Program-made: the position numbers and the translations under genes
Origin: Paenibacillus arenosi
GTDB lineage: Bacteria > Bacillota > Bacilli > Paenibacillales > Paenibacillaceae
DNA: 64,000 bases
NCBI RefSeq assembly: GCF_014841135.1
Contig: NZ_JACYTN010000002.1
Location: 62,001-126,000, forward strand
Direction of reading: 5' to 3'
Notes under the pieces: generated by a model
The model's input: the letters and a program-made list of their open reading frames with translations, nothing else
Told to the model about the DNA's origin: nothing
The model's database searches: none
Shown here: in pieces, positions 34,536 through 44,022 of the stretch
Position numbering within the stretch: position 1 is the stretch's first letter
Layout: each line of letters begins with the position of its first letter

Positions 34536-35786
34536 TTAATGAGCGTGGTGACTGTGACCAGTTCCCGATGTAACGACTTTCCAGACGCCAGCTTTACCAG
34601 GCTCTTCCCCTTGTGTCCACCAAGCCGCTTGGTAAGTAACACCGTTAAATGTTACTTTTGCACCACCAACATAAGCTTTCTTAGCGTTCCACTCAAGTGT
34701 TACATTGCTAATCAATTTCCATGCATCAGAGTTATCAGGTGTGTTGCCTTGTGTCCAATAAGCAGCTTGATACTCCAAGCCATTGTATTGAACTTTATCT
34801 CCGCCTACATATACTTTCGTTGCATCCCAAGCAGGAAGTGTGCCGTTACCAGGTGTTCCTGGATTTGGGTTTCCAGGGTTGCCGTTATCACTTGGAAGTG
34901 TTGTAGCGGATACTGCGCTGGATAATGAAGACTTTTTGCCTGCTGCATCCACCGCACGTACGGTATAGCTGTAAGCTGTGCTAGCAGTCAAACCATTATC
35001 AGTAAATGTCGTTTGGTTAACTGTGTTAACTAATGTTCCATTGCGGTATACTTCGTAAGCTGCTGCTTTTGCAGAAGCAGTCCAGTTAATTTCAACGCTA
35101 GTTGCGGAAACAGCTTTTGCAACAACATTTTTCGGAGCTGTAATTGGCTCAACTGGTGCAGTGCCATCGTTTACAAGATTAACGTCGATAACTTGGTAGA
35201 AAGCATTCGGAGTATCTGCGATTTCCCAAACACCGAGAATTAAATGATAACCACTGCGGTCGCTTGGTACTTCGCATTCATGAGATGTCGTTTTAGAAGG
35301 TTTTTTGCCACCATCATAGTAGTAACAGAACTGCTCCAAATCAGCACGAGTCAACGGCTTGTTTGGGTTCCAATCTTTTTTCGTGATGTAATATTTCCAC
35401 TCTTTTGTAGCATGCGGAGCTGTCAAATGCCATGTGAATGTTTGCTTGCCGCTGTTCAGCGTTTGCTTCTGCCAACGATCAGCTGTTTGCTCATACAATT
35501 CAGGGAAGATGCCTCCACCCGTGATTTCACCGTCTTTTGGACCAGCAGCTGGGAAGTTACCGATCGCTTCCACGCTTTGTGGTTCATATTGAATCGCACC
35601 ACACTTCGTGTTTGTTCCTTGTTTACATAGTAAAGCACGGCTGGAAGGTGACTCAATGTAACCATGCGCCGATGCTTTGTCAGCTACAGCTAAAGAACCT
35701 ACACCTAACAAAATAAACGTACCGAGAACGACCAATAATGGCGATACTCCTGAGAACAAGCTTTTCAACGTAATTTGTTGCTTCAT
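34536..35786 (-). CDS. AA10 lytic polysaccharide monooxygenase with FnIII and two CBM5/12 modules
   Basis: The 416-residue secreted protein has a signal peptide cleaved after ASA, which exposes the N-terminal His41 (HGYIESPSSRA). That residue and His125 (TAPHATKEW) form the copper histidine brace of AA10 chitin/cellulose monooxygenases. Next come a fibronectin type III domain (about 216-298), a Gly/Pro/Asn linker and two tandem CBM5/12 chitin-binding modules (about 317-362 and 364-410; WTQGNTP and WTQGEEP). The protein ends in a His-rich tail, GHSHHAH. It would oxidatively cut crystalline chitin outside the cell. It lies between the two metallophore operons but has its own terminator. An AGGAGG site precedes the ATG. 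Confidence 0.94.
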   Translation of the reverse strand: MKQQITLKSLFSGVSPLLVVLGTFILLGVGSLAVADKASAHGYIESPSSRALLCKQGTNTKCGAIQYEPQSVEAIGNFPAAGPKDGEITGGGIFPELYEQTADRWQKQTLNSGKQTFTWHLTAPHATKEWKYYITKKDWNPNKPLTRADLEQFCYYYDGGKKPSKTTSHECEVPSDRSGYHLILGVWEIADTPNAFYQVIDVNLVNDGTAPVEPITAPKNVVAKAVSATSVEINWTASAKAAAYEVYRNGTLVNTVNQTTFTDNGLTASTAYSYTVRAVDAAGKKSSLSSAVSATTLPSDNGNPGNPNPGTPGNGTLPAWDATKVYVGGDKVQYNGLEYQAAYWTQGNTPDNSDAWKLISNVTLEWNAKKAYVGGAKVTFNGVTYQAAWWTQGEEPGKAGVWKVVTSGTGHSHHAH

Positions 35787-36203
35787 AACGTAATCTTACC
35801 TCCTACAAGTATGGTTTTTTTCTGATAGGCTGGTATGCTATGTATCCCCTATCACTTCTCATATGAACCTGTGCTAGTTGACCTCCTCGTCTACATCGTT
35901 TACTGTTCACGCTTGTCATTATATTACATCCTATGTCAATTTAACGTAGTTCTAACTCACCAAATTTCTATCTCGTTCTACTTATTTCTGCATAGGAAAT
36001 TGTAAACTATTGCTCAATCCGATCACTTGGACTTACAAATATAGGATCAAAGTATGACAAATTACTTAACTACACTAACCTTTTGCATGAAAGATAATTG
36101 ACTAGGTTACCACTCTTTTTTGATCATTAGCAGGAAAATAATCTACTTATATCCAATTAATCTATAGCCATAATCATGTTGTCTAACCTATTGGAGGTGG
36201 GTC
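35787..36203. other. Intergenic gap between the divergent LPMO and patatin genes
   Basis: This 417-base stretch holds the two divergent promoters. A minus-strand TATAAT-like element near 35925 could serve the LPMO gene. No operator, RNA gene or small frame with a ribosome site was recognised. Confidence 0.4.
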
Positions 36204-36206
36204 GTG

Positions 36207-37130
36207 ATGCAAGTAGATGCTGTGTTCGAGGGAGGCGGAGTACGAGGAATCTCCTTTATCGGTGCTATTGAGCAAATAGAAGCAGCCGGCTACACGTGGC
36301 GGCATATCGCCGGGACATCAGCAGGGTCAATCTTCGCTGCATTATTAGCAAGCGGCTATACTTCTAACGAGTTAAAAGAGCTTATGTACGGATTAGATTA
36401 TACGAGCTTACTTGGTCGCAATTGGCTGCACCACATTCCCCTTGCAGGACAGGCCATCCCAATGCTCCTCTATTCTGGTATTTACAGCAATACGGTGTTG
36501 GAGCAGTATATGACAACTTGGTTACTTCAGAAAAATGTCCATACCTTTGCCGATCTGTCCCAAGACAAGCTAAAAATCATCGCTTCTGATGTTAGCAGTG
36601 GCAACATTGTCGTATTTCCTGATGACCTTCCTAAGTACGGCATCTCACCTTCTGATTTTCCCGTAGCAACAGCTGTGCGTATGAGCACAACTATTCCCTT
36701 TTTCTTTCGACCGTATCGCTGGCATACCCCTACTAATATAAAGCCTTATTACATTGTTGATGGGGCGCTGCTCAGTAATTTCCCTATCTGGATCTTTGAT
36801 GTGGAAGACACACCTGTTTGTCCAACCTTTGGCTTTCGGCTTTCAGAGAAAAAAATATTTGCTCCACACCATCCGATAGAGGGACCATTTTCATTGTTTA
36901 GCGCGATGTTCAAAACGATGCTGCAAGCTCATGATCAGAGGCATGTGGACATGCATGGGGAAAGCCGCACGATGTTTATTCGTACAGGTCCTATTACACC
37001 TACGGACTTCGATATAAGTGAAGAAGATCGGGCATATTTGTACGAGGAAGGCAAAATTGCTGCACAGCAGTTTCTTAAGAGATGGGACTTTGAAGCGTAT
37101 AAGAAAAAGTTTCGTTTAAATACCGTATAA
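36207..37130 (+). CDS. Patatin-like phospholipase
   Basis: The protein of about 307 residues starts at the ATG at 36207 (a GTG directly before it is possible), with GGAGG upstream. It has the oxyanion motif FEGGGVRG, the nucleophile GTSAG (Ser39 counted from the GTG) and the Asp of the dyad in VDGALLSNFP. This is the Ser-Asp catalytic dyad of patatin lipases, which hydrolyse acyl esters of phospholipids. There is no signal peptide, so it is cytoplasmic. It stands alone between the LPMO and the second metallophore operon. Confidence 0.92.
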   Translation: MQVDAVFEGGGVRGISFIGAIEQIEAAGYTWRHIAGTSAGSIFAALLASGYTSNELKELMYGLDYTSLLGRNWLHHIPLAGQAIPMLLYSGIYSNTVLEQYMTTWLLQKNVHTFADLSQDKLKIIASDVSSGNIVVFPDDLPKYGISPSDFPVATAVRMSTTIPFFFRPYRWHTPTNIKPYYIVDGALLSNFPIWIFDVEDTPVCPTFGFRLSEKKIFAPHHPIEGPFSLFSAMFKTMLQAHDQRHVDMHGESRTMFIRTGPITPTDFDISEEDRAYLYEEGKIAAQQFLKRWDFEAYKKKFRLNTV

Positions 37131-37205
37131 AGAACCTGTCATAGACTAATAATTCATCATTTTGCCAAAGTCAGCACAACTCGAATGAGATATTGCAAGC
37201 AAAAT

Positions 37206-37248
37206 AAACGGCCTTCGTCCAATGATAATTCAGGACTAAGGCCGTTTG
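37206..37248. terminator. Bidirectional terminator
   Basis: Stem aaacggccttcgtcc / ggactaaggccgttt between the convergent patatin and exporter genes. Confidence 0.8.
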
Positions 37249-37288
37249 TTACAACGACGAACAGTAGGATTTCATACTTACTTTTTAT

Positions 37289-38185
37289 TTATTTTTGAGC
37301 AGCGATGGAACTACGCTGTGCCCCCTTTGCCGTTGATCCTTGAATCGCCAGCTTCTGTTTGCTCCGAGACATCATAATGCAGGTCGCTACGATTAAGCAT
37401 CCTCCTAAAATCGTATACACATCAGGTATTTCGAACCAGAACAGGAATCCCCATAATGCGTTGAATACGATGCCAATATATCGGGTGACTTCTACAACAA
37501 TGGCATTTTCGTGTGTAAAAGCCTTCGTCAAAAACACCTGCCCAATTAAAGATACGACGCCTATTGCAATCAGGTAGACCCATTCTTCAGGATTTGGCAT
37601 TACAAAGCTATCCCACATAAGAGGAAGGGATACAAGTGTAGCCGTCGCTAAGAAATAAAACACAATTTCATAAGCGTGATGACGTTGACTTAAGTAGCGG
37701 ATAGAGGTAGCTGCACCTGCGCCAAGAATAGCGCTCAATAAGCCTACAAGTGCATAAATCGAATAAGTAGAAAATTCGAATGGATTGACTAACAGTATGG
37801 CTCCAAGGAACGCGATCGGCATAATATAGAGCATTTGTCGTGATAACTTTTCTTTGAGAAAAAAGAACGCTAAAATAAACACAAAAATGGGCGACATATG
37901 AGCGAGTATCGTAGCATCCGTTAATGATATTTTCGAAATTGCATAAAAGTAAGTAATTAAGTACAACGCCCCTAGAACACCACGTGTTATGAGCATTGGA
38001 ATACCTGTTGTGGAAAAGGAAACGCTGCTGCGTTTCATTAACGCAAAAATAAGTATCGTTCCGATTATGCTGCGAAAAAATGCCACTTCTGTTGGTGGAA
38101 TCGTAAAACTAACCGCCTTCACAAGTGCATTCATAATGCTGAATATAAGCGACGCTAATATGGCTAAATAGACCCCATTCTTCAT
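37289..38185 (-). CDS. EamA/DMT-family transporter, probable opine-metallophore exporter (copy 2)
   Basis: I choose the start MKNGVYLAILASLIFS at 38185, by analogy with copy 1; it overlaps the dehydrogenase stop by four bases. The product is about 298 residues with ten membrane segments. Most positions are identical to copy 1, including long unbroken stretches around TTGIPMLITRGVLGALYLIT and LTKAFTHENAIVVEVTRYIG. Differences concentrate in the last 20 residues. Its role is probably opine export, as for copy 1. The strong conservation suggests both exporters are under selection. Confidence 0.88.
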   Translation of the reverse strand: MKNGVYLAILASLIFSIMNALVKAVSFTIPPTEVAFFRSIIGTILIFALMKRSSVSFSTTGIPMLITRGVLGALYLITYFYAISKISLTDATILAHMSPIFVFILAFFFLKEKLSRQMLYIMPIAFLGAILLVNPFEFSTYSIYALVGLLSAILGAGAATSIRYLSQRHHAYEIVFYFLATATLVSLPLMWDSFVMPNPEEWVYLIAIGVVSLIGQVFLTKAFTHENAIVVEVTRYIGIVFNALWGFLFWFEIPDVYTILGGCLIVATCIMMSRSKQKLAIQGSTAKGAQRSSIAAQK

Positions 38186-39537
38186 GTTAATCGCCTCCAT
38201 TCTGTGTAAATGGTTTCTATTTCTTCGCTTGTCGTATCGTTACACATCTCAGGATGGATGGCACTCATTCCCTTTTCGACAATAAACTGCTCCAAGCGCC
38301 GCTCGAACCGTTGAATCAATTGCCCTGCCTGCGGCATTTCCACGTTCATCAGCTCCGCCAAACCATAAATCACTTTTAATCGCCTATAGTCCTCAAAAGG
38401 GATTCGTGGAATGATCCAGCGTCCCGCTTCATCTTGATAGACTGTTTTGTAGGGCACCGCAGAGAAATCAAAATATTTCCCCTCTTCGTCCGCCGATGAA
38501 AATGGATCGATGAGAAGTGAGGCATAACGAATATACAGCAAATACTCCTGCTGGGTCGTCTCCAGCTCTACAAAATGTTCAATTTCATAGCGGGACAGGC
38601 TCTCTTCATGGACTGGATAATTATCATCATTCATAAATTGCAGCAAGTTAATTGGCTCTGACCTGCAGCTGCTTAGAAATCTGGATATTTCGCGCCACAA
38701 CTGTGCCATAATGTGAATCACCTGCGGTGTAATCGGTCCTTCTGGATAAAGCTTGTACATAAATTTCTTTGACGGGAAAGGATGAAGTATTTGATCTAAT
38801 GAAAATTCATTGATAAACAACGGGGGATGAACATACATCGTTATGCTGCGACTTTCTGCTTCTATTGGATTACTCACCACTTCACAAGCAACACCTAAGC
38901 TTGATATAAAACGCTGTAAATGGATGATTGATAAACTGTTGGAATGACTTGAGCCTACGTACACTTTTTTCTTCATCGCTTTGGTGTACACGGTTGTGAT
39001 GGAAGTGGAATCGAACTTCGTTGCGGCAAAATAAGTCGACAAACTTATGACATCGATGTTTCTATCGGTAGGAAGCTCGCTATGTACAAGCAGATTCGAG
39101 CCAAAGTTTGGAGAGAGTAAAATAATCGTACTTACTGTAGACATTCGATCTAACTTAAGGCTGCGAATGACTTCACGATAACTATCGCATGGTGTACAAA
39201 GAAAGATGGTTTCCCAGTTTCCTTCAACCTCAATGCCATTGTAACCTGTATAAAAATGATGCAGTTGAACACTTCCCGTTAAATGCTGCAGCCGTTCGCC
39301 CTGCAACCGCGAAGTAATCATATGATTGGATTGATGTAGCTCATCATTTAATCGTACAGCATGCGGACCTTCTCGATTCAGCATACCAAGCTTATCCGAC
39401 CAGCCGTGAGACAATTGTACGGCTACATGGATAGCTGCTGGACCAGCTCCGATAAGCAGCGTATTGCCAAATGGGCTTGAACGAATCTCTTGTTCCTCTG
39501 CTGCACCCTGATTATGAATGGTCGCTTGTTTAGTCAT
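38182..39537 (-). CDS. cntM: Opine metallophore dehydrogenase CntM-like (copy 2)
   Basis: The 451-residue protein is homologous over its full length to copy 1. The Rossmann motif LLIGAGPAAIHVAVQL and the stretches SLSTYFAATKFD, SITMYVHPPLFINEFSL and LLQFMNDDNYPV are conserved, with scattered substitutions and a different N-terminal 20 residues. Expected activity is reductive joining of the CntL product to a 2-oxo acid with NAD(P)H. If the two copies differ in keto-acid choice, the cell could make two opines; nothing in the sequence proves this. Confidence 0.9.
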   Translation of the reverse strand: MTKQATIHNQGAAEEQEIRSSPFGNTLLIGAGPAAIHVAVQLSHGWSDKLGMLNREGPHAVRLNDELHQSNHMITSRLQGERLQHLTGSVQLHHFYTGYNGIEVEGNWETIFLCTPCDSYREVIRSLKLDRMSTVSTIILLSPNFGSNLLVHSELPTDRNIDVISLSTYFAATKFDSTSITTVYTKAMKKKVYVGSSHSNSLSIIHLQRFISSLGVACEVVSNPIEAESRSITMYVHPPLFINEFSLDQILHPFPSKKFMYKLYPEGPITPQVIHIMAQLWREISRFLSSCRSEPINLLQFMNDDNYPVHEESLSRYEIEHFVELETTQQEYLLYIRYASLLIDPFSSADEEGKYFDFSAVPYKTVYQDEAGRWIIPRIPFEDYRRLKVIYGLAELMNVEMPQAGQLIQRFERRLEQFIVEKGMSAIHPEMCNDTTSEEIETIYTEWRRLT

Positions 39538-39538
39538 A

Positions 39539-40324
39539 TTATCGCTTCTCCAATACTAAAGTATCGTACAAGTTTTGTTTATCATCCATTTTATGATGCA
39601 CCCAATCATGAGCCACATCTTCCTCAAGCGGGTAATTAAATATGGACTTGAGCCCATTGCCATAACGTACAATAATTTTAGCGAAGGGATTCATATGATG
39701 ACGAAGCTCTTCCAGTACCTCCAGCTTGTTCTTAACAAGTGAAGCGATAATAATATGCGTTGCTTCTATCGTGAACGGAAGCTCTTGAATCTTCTTGCTC
39801 GTGAAGCTGATGTGGCCTGACAAGCCTGAAGCTGCTGCTACCTGCTCTGCCCACTCGATCGCTTCAGGATCAATATCCAAGCAGACAACCTGTGCTTTTG
39901 TTTCTCTCGCAATCGTTAAGGCAGTAGTCGGAAAAGCACCTGAGCCGACAAATAGCACCTTGGAATTACTGTCTATGTGATGATTTTTCATTTCCTCATT
40001 TACAGCGCCCGCTAATATATCTAAATAATCACTAATGTCCGATGCGCGTTCGCATGTATGCTGCGCTTGATATTTTTCCATATCACACAGCGCCTGTATG
40101 GACGCCTCTCTCACTTTCTCCGCATATTCCACTATTTCTGTATGATTGCCCCATTGGCTCCACCGTTCCAAATTATCATGATTAATCATGAATTGACACA
40201 AGTGATCCAATCGATCCTTTAACAATTCAAAACAATCACCATACTGCTTAGAAAAAGCAGTCAGTTCTCTAATTTCAAACTCAAGCAATTTTAAAGAAAG
40301 CAAATAATGATATTTGTCTTTCAT
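39539..40324 (-). CDS. cntL: Nicotianamine-synthase-like transferase CntL-like (copy 2)
   Basis: I choose the ATG at 40324 (MKDKYHYLLSLKLLEFEIRE), with GGAGG nine bases upstream. The 261-residue product has the same length as copy 1 and the same SAM-binding motifs (KVLFVGSGAFPTTALTIA; VVCLDIDPEAIEWAE). It should build the histidine-aminobutyrate intermediate. Unlike copy 1, it is separated from the upstream permease gene by about 280 bases containing a hairpin, so it may have its own promoter. Confidence 0.9.
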   Translation of the reverse strand: MKDKYHYLLSLKLLEFEIRELTAFSKQYGDCFELLKDRLDHLCQFMINHDNLERWSQWGNHTEIVEYAEKVREASIQALCDMEKYQAQHTCERASDISDYLDILAGAVNEEMKNHHIDSNSKVLFVGSGAFPTTALTIARETKAQVVCLDIDPEAIEWAEQVAAASGLSGHISFTSKKIQELPFTIEATHIIIASLVKNKLEVLEELRHHMNPFAKIIVRYGNGLKSIFNYPLEEDVAHDWVHHKMDDKQNLYDTLVLEKR

Positions 40325-40604
40325 ATCTATGAACCTCCGTTCTAATGGCAAATCTATCAGAAAACGAAAACGTACATTATTTTGTACATAGATGCAGGTT
40401 TAAACTAAAAGGTTGGAAACAGAAGTGTTTGAAATGTTTGAAGTGCTGCTACATTTTGAGGAGTAAATGATTACGCTGGATATAGAAGGAGAAATGGCAG
40501 AAGGACACAGAGCCGCTGCGTCCTCTGCCCTATTAGGTACTAGGAACAGGTCAATAAACTCCCCCTAGTCCTAATGAACGAATAGCGTGTTGCACTATTA
40601 TGAT
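40325..40604 (-). other. 280-base spacer unique to operon 2
   Basis: In operon 1 the cntC-cntL gap is 26 bases; here it is 280. It contains an inverted repeat ggcagaaggac / gtcctctgcc (40496-40529), which could attenuate transcription although no T-run follows. AT-rich sequence (about 40360-40400) could hold a promoter for cntL. No gene was seen in it. Confidence 0.5.
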
Positions 40605-41489
40605 TTATATTTTTTTGTGCCTTATGTTTAGGAGCTGCCGCAGACCATCCCCAATCAAATTACAAGACATCACAACCAACATTATACATAACCCTGGATA
40701 GATCATCATTTCTGGGATCGTTTGAAAGTATGGCCTTCCATCATTCAGCATAGCTCCCCATTCAGGTGCTGGCGGTTGAGCCCCTAAGCCTAAATAAGAT
40801 AGCGACGAGATGATAAGAATGATCTTCCCTATATCTAATGAGGCAAGAATAACAACTGGAGATATAATGTGCGGCAGCAGTTGCCTTCTGATCATATGCC
40901 ATGTACCAAATCCTGCTGCACGCGCAGCTTCAATATACTCCTTCTCTCTCTCGATCAATACAATACTGCGCACCAATCTTACATACTCAATCCATTTGAC
41001 TGCAATGATCGCAATAAGCAAATTGGTTAAACTCGGGCCTAAAAATCCTGAAACCGCAATGGCTACTATAATTTCAGGCAATGCTCCAATACCATCGACA
41101 ACTCTCATGATGAACGAATCAAGCCGCCCTCCTGCGTAACCACACAGCAATCCTAACGGTACCCCGATGATAATGGTTACTATAATGATGATACCTGCTA
41201 CACCTAATGTCAGCTTTGCTCCCTCCGCCAAACGAGTGAATATGCATCTTCCTAGATGATCAGTCCCCAACGGATAATTCCAGCTAGCTGGTTGCAGCCG
41301 TTCTGACATTTGGATGTGCAGTGGATCATTAGCAACGAAACAAGGGCCAACCAGTACGATCAGGATGAACGTAACAAGTATAGCGGTTCCAATCGTCAAT
41401 TGAGGAACTTGCCACATGGGCTTCCAGTAAGAAGCAATTCTACGTTTTTCAGCAACATCAACATTCGTCATGCTGCGTGTAGAACTCAC
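40605..41489 (-). CDS. cntC: Opp/Nik-type ABC permease CntC-like (copy 2)
   Basis: The 294-residue protein is homologous throughout to copy 1: IQMSERLQPASWNYPLGTDHLGRCIFTRL, and EAA loop YIEAARAAGFGTWHMIRRQLLPHI. The start overlaps the cntB stop by four bases. The N-terminal 25 residues differ from copy 1. It forms half of the predicted uptake channel. Confidence 0.9.
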   Translation of the reverse strand: MSSTRSMTNVDVAEKRRIASYWKPMWQVPQLTIGTAILVTFILIVLVGPCFVANDPLHIQMSERLQPASWNYPLGTDHLGRCIFTRLAEGAKLTLGVAGIIIIVTIIIGVPLGLLCGYAGGRLDSFIMRVVDGIGALPEIIVAIAVSGFLGPSLTNLLIAIIAVKWIEYVRLVRSIVLIEREKEYIEAARAAGFGTWHMIRRQLLPHIISPVVILASLDIGKIILIISSLSYLGLGAQPPAPEWGAMLNDGRPYFQTIPEMMIYPGLCIMLVVMSCNLIGDGLRQLLNIRHKKI

Positions 41490-42430
41490 ATCATCTCCCC
41501 TTTCCTATAACGGACACGTGGATCTATCCACGTATAACATAAATCGATCATTAAATTGACCATAACCATTAAACAGCCAGAAATCATAACATACGCTTGT
41601 ATGACGGGGTAGTCTCGATTAAATATCGCATCAATGACCATATCACCTAAGCCCGGCCAAGAAAATAATGTCTCGATGATGACCGAGCCTGCCAGGATAC
41701 TGCCAGCGCTTGAGCCGAACACTGTCATCACAGGAATTAACGCCGCACGAAGTGCGTGTTTATACATGATCCGCCACTCCCCTACACCACGCGCTCGGGC
41801 GGTTCGTATATATTCCTGTGCCAACACCTCTAATATCCCAGCTCTTAACAAGCGCGCATATATGGCAGCCAAGCCAAAACCAAGCGTGATACTAGGCAGA
41901 ATAAGATGTGCAGCAGAGCCCGTGCCCATCGTTGGTAGCCAACCAAGTCGATAAGAAAAGCCATAGATCAGCATAAGCCCGAGCCAAAAGGCAGGTATCG
42001 AAGCACCAAGTAAGGCTAGGATGCTGCTTACATGATCAAGCCACTTTCCCTCATATTTCGCGGCCAACATGCCAAGTGGAATCGAAATAGCGAGCATAAC
42101 GAACAAACTACCTGCTGCAAGTTCCAAAGTAACCGGAAAGCGTTCTATCATATTTTGCCAAACAGGCTTGCCATTGATAAGAGAAGTTCCAAAATCGAGC
42201 TGTACAAGCCTAGCTAGCCAATCTGTGTATTGAATGAACAGCGGCTGATGAAGGCCAAGCTCCTTTCTTAGCGCTTCTTCATCTGCTGTTGTGGCAGCCA
42301 CTTCATCTGCTTTTAATATGATGAACACAGGGTCACCGGGGGCTAACTTCATTAATGTAAATGTTACTAAAGAGAGCAAAAACAATACGATCCCTAGTTG
42401 TATGAGTCGTTCTTTGATCATCGTCAGCAT
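41486..42430 (-). CDS. cntB: Opp/Nik-type ABC permease CntB-like (copy 2)
   Basis: The 314-residue protein has the same length as copy 1. It has FTLMKLAPGDPVFIIL at the N-terminus and the EAA loop YIRTARARGVGEWRIMYKHALRAALIPV. It starts two bases after the binding-protein stop and overlaps cntC by four bases, as in copy 1. It is the partner of CntC in metal-opine uptake. Confidence 0.9.
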   Translation of the reverse strand: MLTMIKERLIQLGIVLFLLSLVTFTLMKLAPGDPVFIILKADEVAATTADEEALRKELGLHQPLFIQYTDWLARLVQLDFGTSLINGKPVWQNMIERFPVTLELAAGSLFVMLAISIPLGMLAAKYEGKWLDHVSSILALLGASIPAFWLGLMLIYGFSYRLGWLPTMGTGSAAHLILPSITLGFGLAAIYARLLRAGILEVLAQEYIRTARARGVGEWRIMYKHALRAALIPVMTVFGSSAGSILAGSVIIETLFSWPGLGDMVIDAIFNRDYPVIQAYVMISGCLMVMVNLMIDLCYTWIDPRVRYRKGEMM

Positions 42431-42431
42431 G

Positions 42432-43979
42432 TTAGTTCACATCTAATTTGTTCGTAATGATATAATACTCCTCTGCCCCAGGTGTCCAATTAAGAACACG
42501 ATTATTTACACCAATTACATTATTCGGATATACAAGATAAGAATGTGGAACTTCCTTTTGAATAAGAGAGACTGCTTCCTTTGACAGCTGTATGCGAGTA
42601 GGTATACTTTCTGTGGAATTGAGCTGTTCCAATGTAGGTGTCAGCTTGCTAACTTCAACATTTCCCGGATTCAAGGCTCCTCCCTTCTGATATGCAGCGT
42701 TAAGGAAATAACCACCGTCTCCACGTGGGGCAGATAGATTGCTATAGGTGACCAGATCCCATTGGTCACTTTCACGCAAATGTGCATCGACATTCTCTAC
42801 CAGCTTGATCTCGATTTCCATGCCTAGCTTGGCTGCTTCAGATTGGATTAATTGAGCGATAAGCGGAAGTTCTGGCCGAGTTTTGTACGTGATGAGCTGG
42901 AGTTTCAGCGGGCTACCGTCTTTCTCCAGCTTGCCATTTGAATTCCGCTGATACCCCGCTCTAGTCAAAAGCTCTGATGCTTTGAGTGAATTCAATGCAG
43001 TGACCTTATCATCACTCCCAAAAGGCAATATGGTCGGGAACGGTCCATTCGCTGGTTGTGCATGGCCTAGCATTAAATCTTGCGCAATGGTTTCACGATT
43101 GATAAGCAAATCTAGCGCTTTTCGTACCTGAATATCCTTCATATGAGGACGACTGGCATTATAAATAAAATAATGAACACGAAGCCCTGGAATCGACTTC
43201 ACATGGAATTGATTATCTTTTTCTAACGCTGCCAATGATTCAGCAGGTAATTGATAGGCAATGTCTACCTCCTTCGACTGGAGTGCCATCATTCTCACAT
43301 TCGCATCTTCATTGAATTGGTAGGAGACTTCATCCAGAATGGCTGGCGCGTCCCAATAACCCTCGTAACGAATTAATTTTATTTCGCGATCAGGTGCAAA
43401 TGAAGTAACTCGGAAAGGTCCTGTTCCAATAGGTGCATAGTTGAAAGCGCTAGTCCCTACTTTATTTTCAGCTGCTGTACTAATAATTGAGGTGTATGGA
43501 TTGACTAATTCGGAAGGAAGTGCTGGATTAGGCTCAGCTGTTACAATAGTAAGCTGTTGTCCTTGAGCCTCCATGGAAGATATGTTAAGCGCTCTTGAAA
43601 GTGATGGATTGGCCTCCAAGGCACGCTCTAGCGAAGATTTCACTGCTGCTGCATCCATGTTTGAGCCGTCATGGAAAATAACATTTTCCCGAATCGTAAA
43701 TAGCCAGGTAAGCTTATCTTGAGCTTTCCATTCCGCAGCTAGCCACGGGCTTGGCTTCAATTCACTATCAAGCTTTACGAGTGTTTCGACTGCTCCTGCA
43801 CGCAAAGCCGCCCAGCTATTATGGGGATCTAGTGTGTTAGCCGACAGATGATGAATGACAGTTACTTTTTTCGCATTTTTATTGGTATCTTCATCAGCAT
43901 TCATTGAAGTACAACCCGCAGTAAGCAGTAACCAACAAATAAATAGAAAAGGTATCGTTCTATATTTAGTTATGTTCAT
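42432..43979 (-). CDS. cntA: Metal-opine-binding lipoprotein CntA-like (copy 2)
   Basis: The 515-residue protein has GAGGAGG five bases before the ATG, a lipoprotein signal ending LLTAGC and a family 5 binding fold closely related to copy 1 (HHLSANTLDPHNSWAALRAG; YQLPAESLAALE; TYSNLSAPRGDGGYFLNAAYQ). It is clearly more diverged from copy 1 than the exporters are, as might be expected if ligand binding differs. The leader is about 180 bases long. Confidence 0.9.
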   Translation of the reverse strand: MNITKYRTIPFLFICWLLLTAGCTSMNADEDTNKNAKKVTVIHHLSANTLDPHNSWAALRAGAVETLVKLDSELKPSPWLAAEWKAQDKLTWLFTIRENVIFHDGSNMDAAAVKSSLERALEANPSLSRALNISSMEAQGQQLTIVTAEPNPALPSELVNPYTSIISTAAENKVGTSAFNYAPIGTGPFRVTSFAPDREIKLIRYEGYWDAPAILDEVSYQFNEDANVRMMALQSKEVDIAYQLPAESLAALEKDNQFHVKSIPGLRVHYFIYNASRPHMKDIQVRKALDLLINRETIAQDLMLGHAQPANGPFPTILPFGSDDKVTALNSLKASELLTRAGYQRNSNGKLEKDGSPLKLQLITYKTRPELPLIAQLIQSEAAKLGMEIEIKLVENVDAHLRESDQWDLVTYSNLSAPRGDGGYFLNAAYQKGGALNPGNVEVSKLTPTLEQLNSTESIPTRIQLSKEAVSLIQKEVPHSYLVYPNNVIGVNNRVLNWTPGAEEYYIITNKLDVN

Positions 43980-44022
43980 ATAATCCTCCTCTAGTTCAAT
44001 ATGATATGAAAACCTACCTGAT

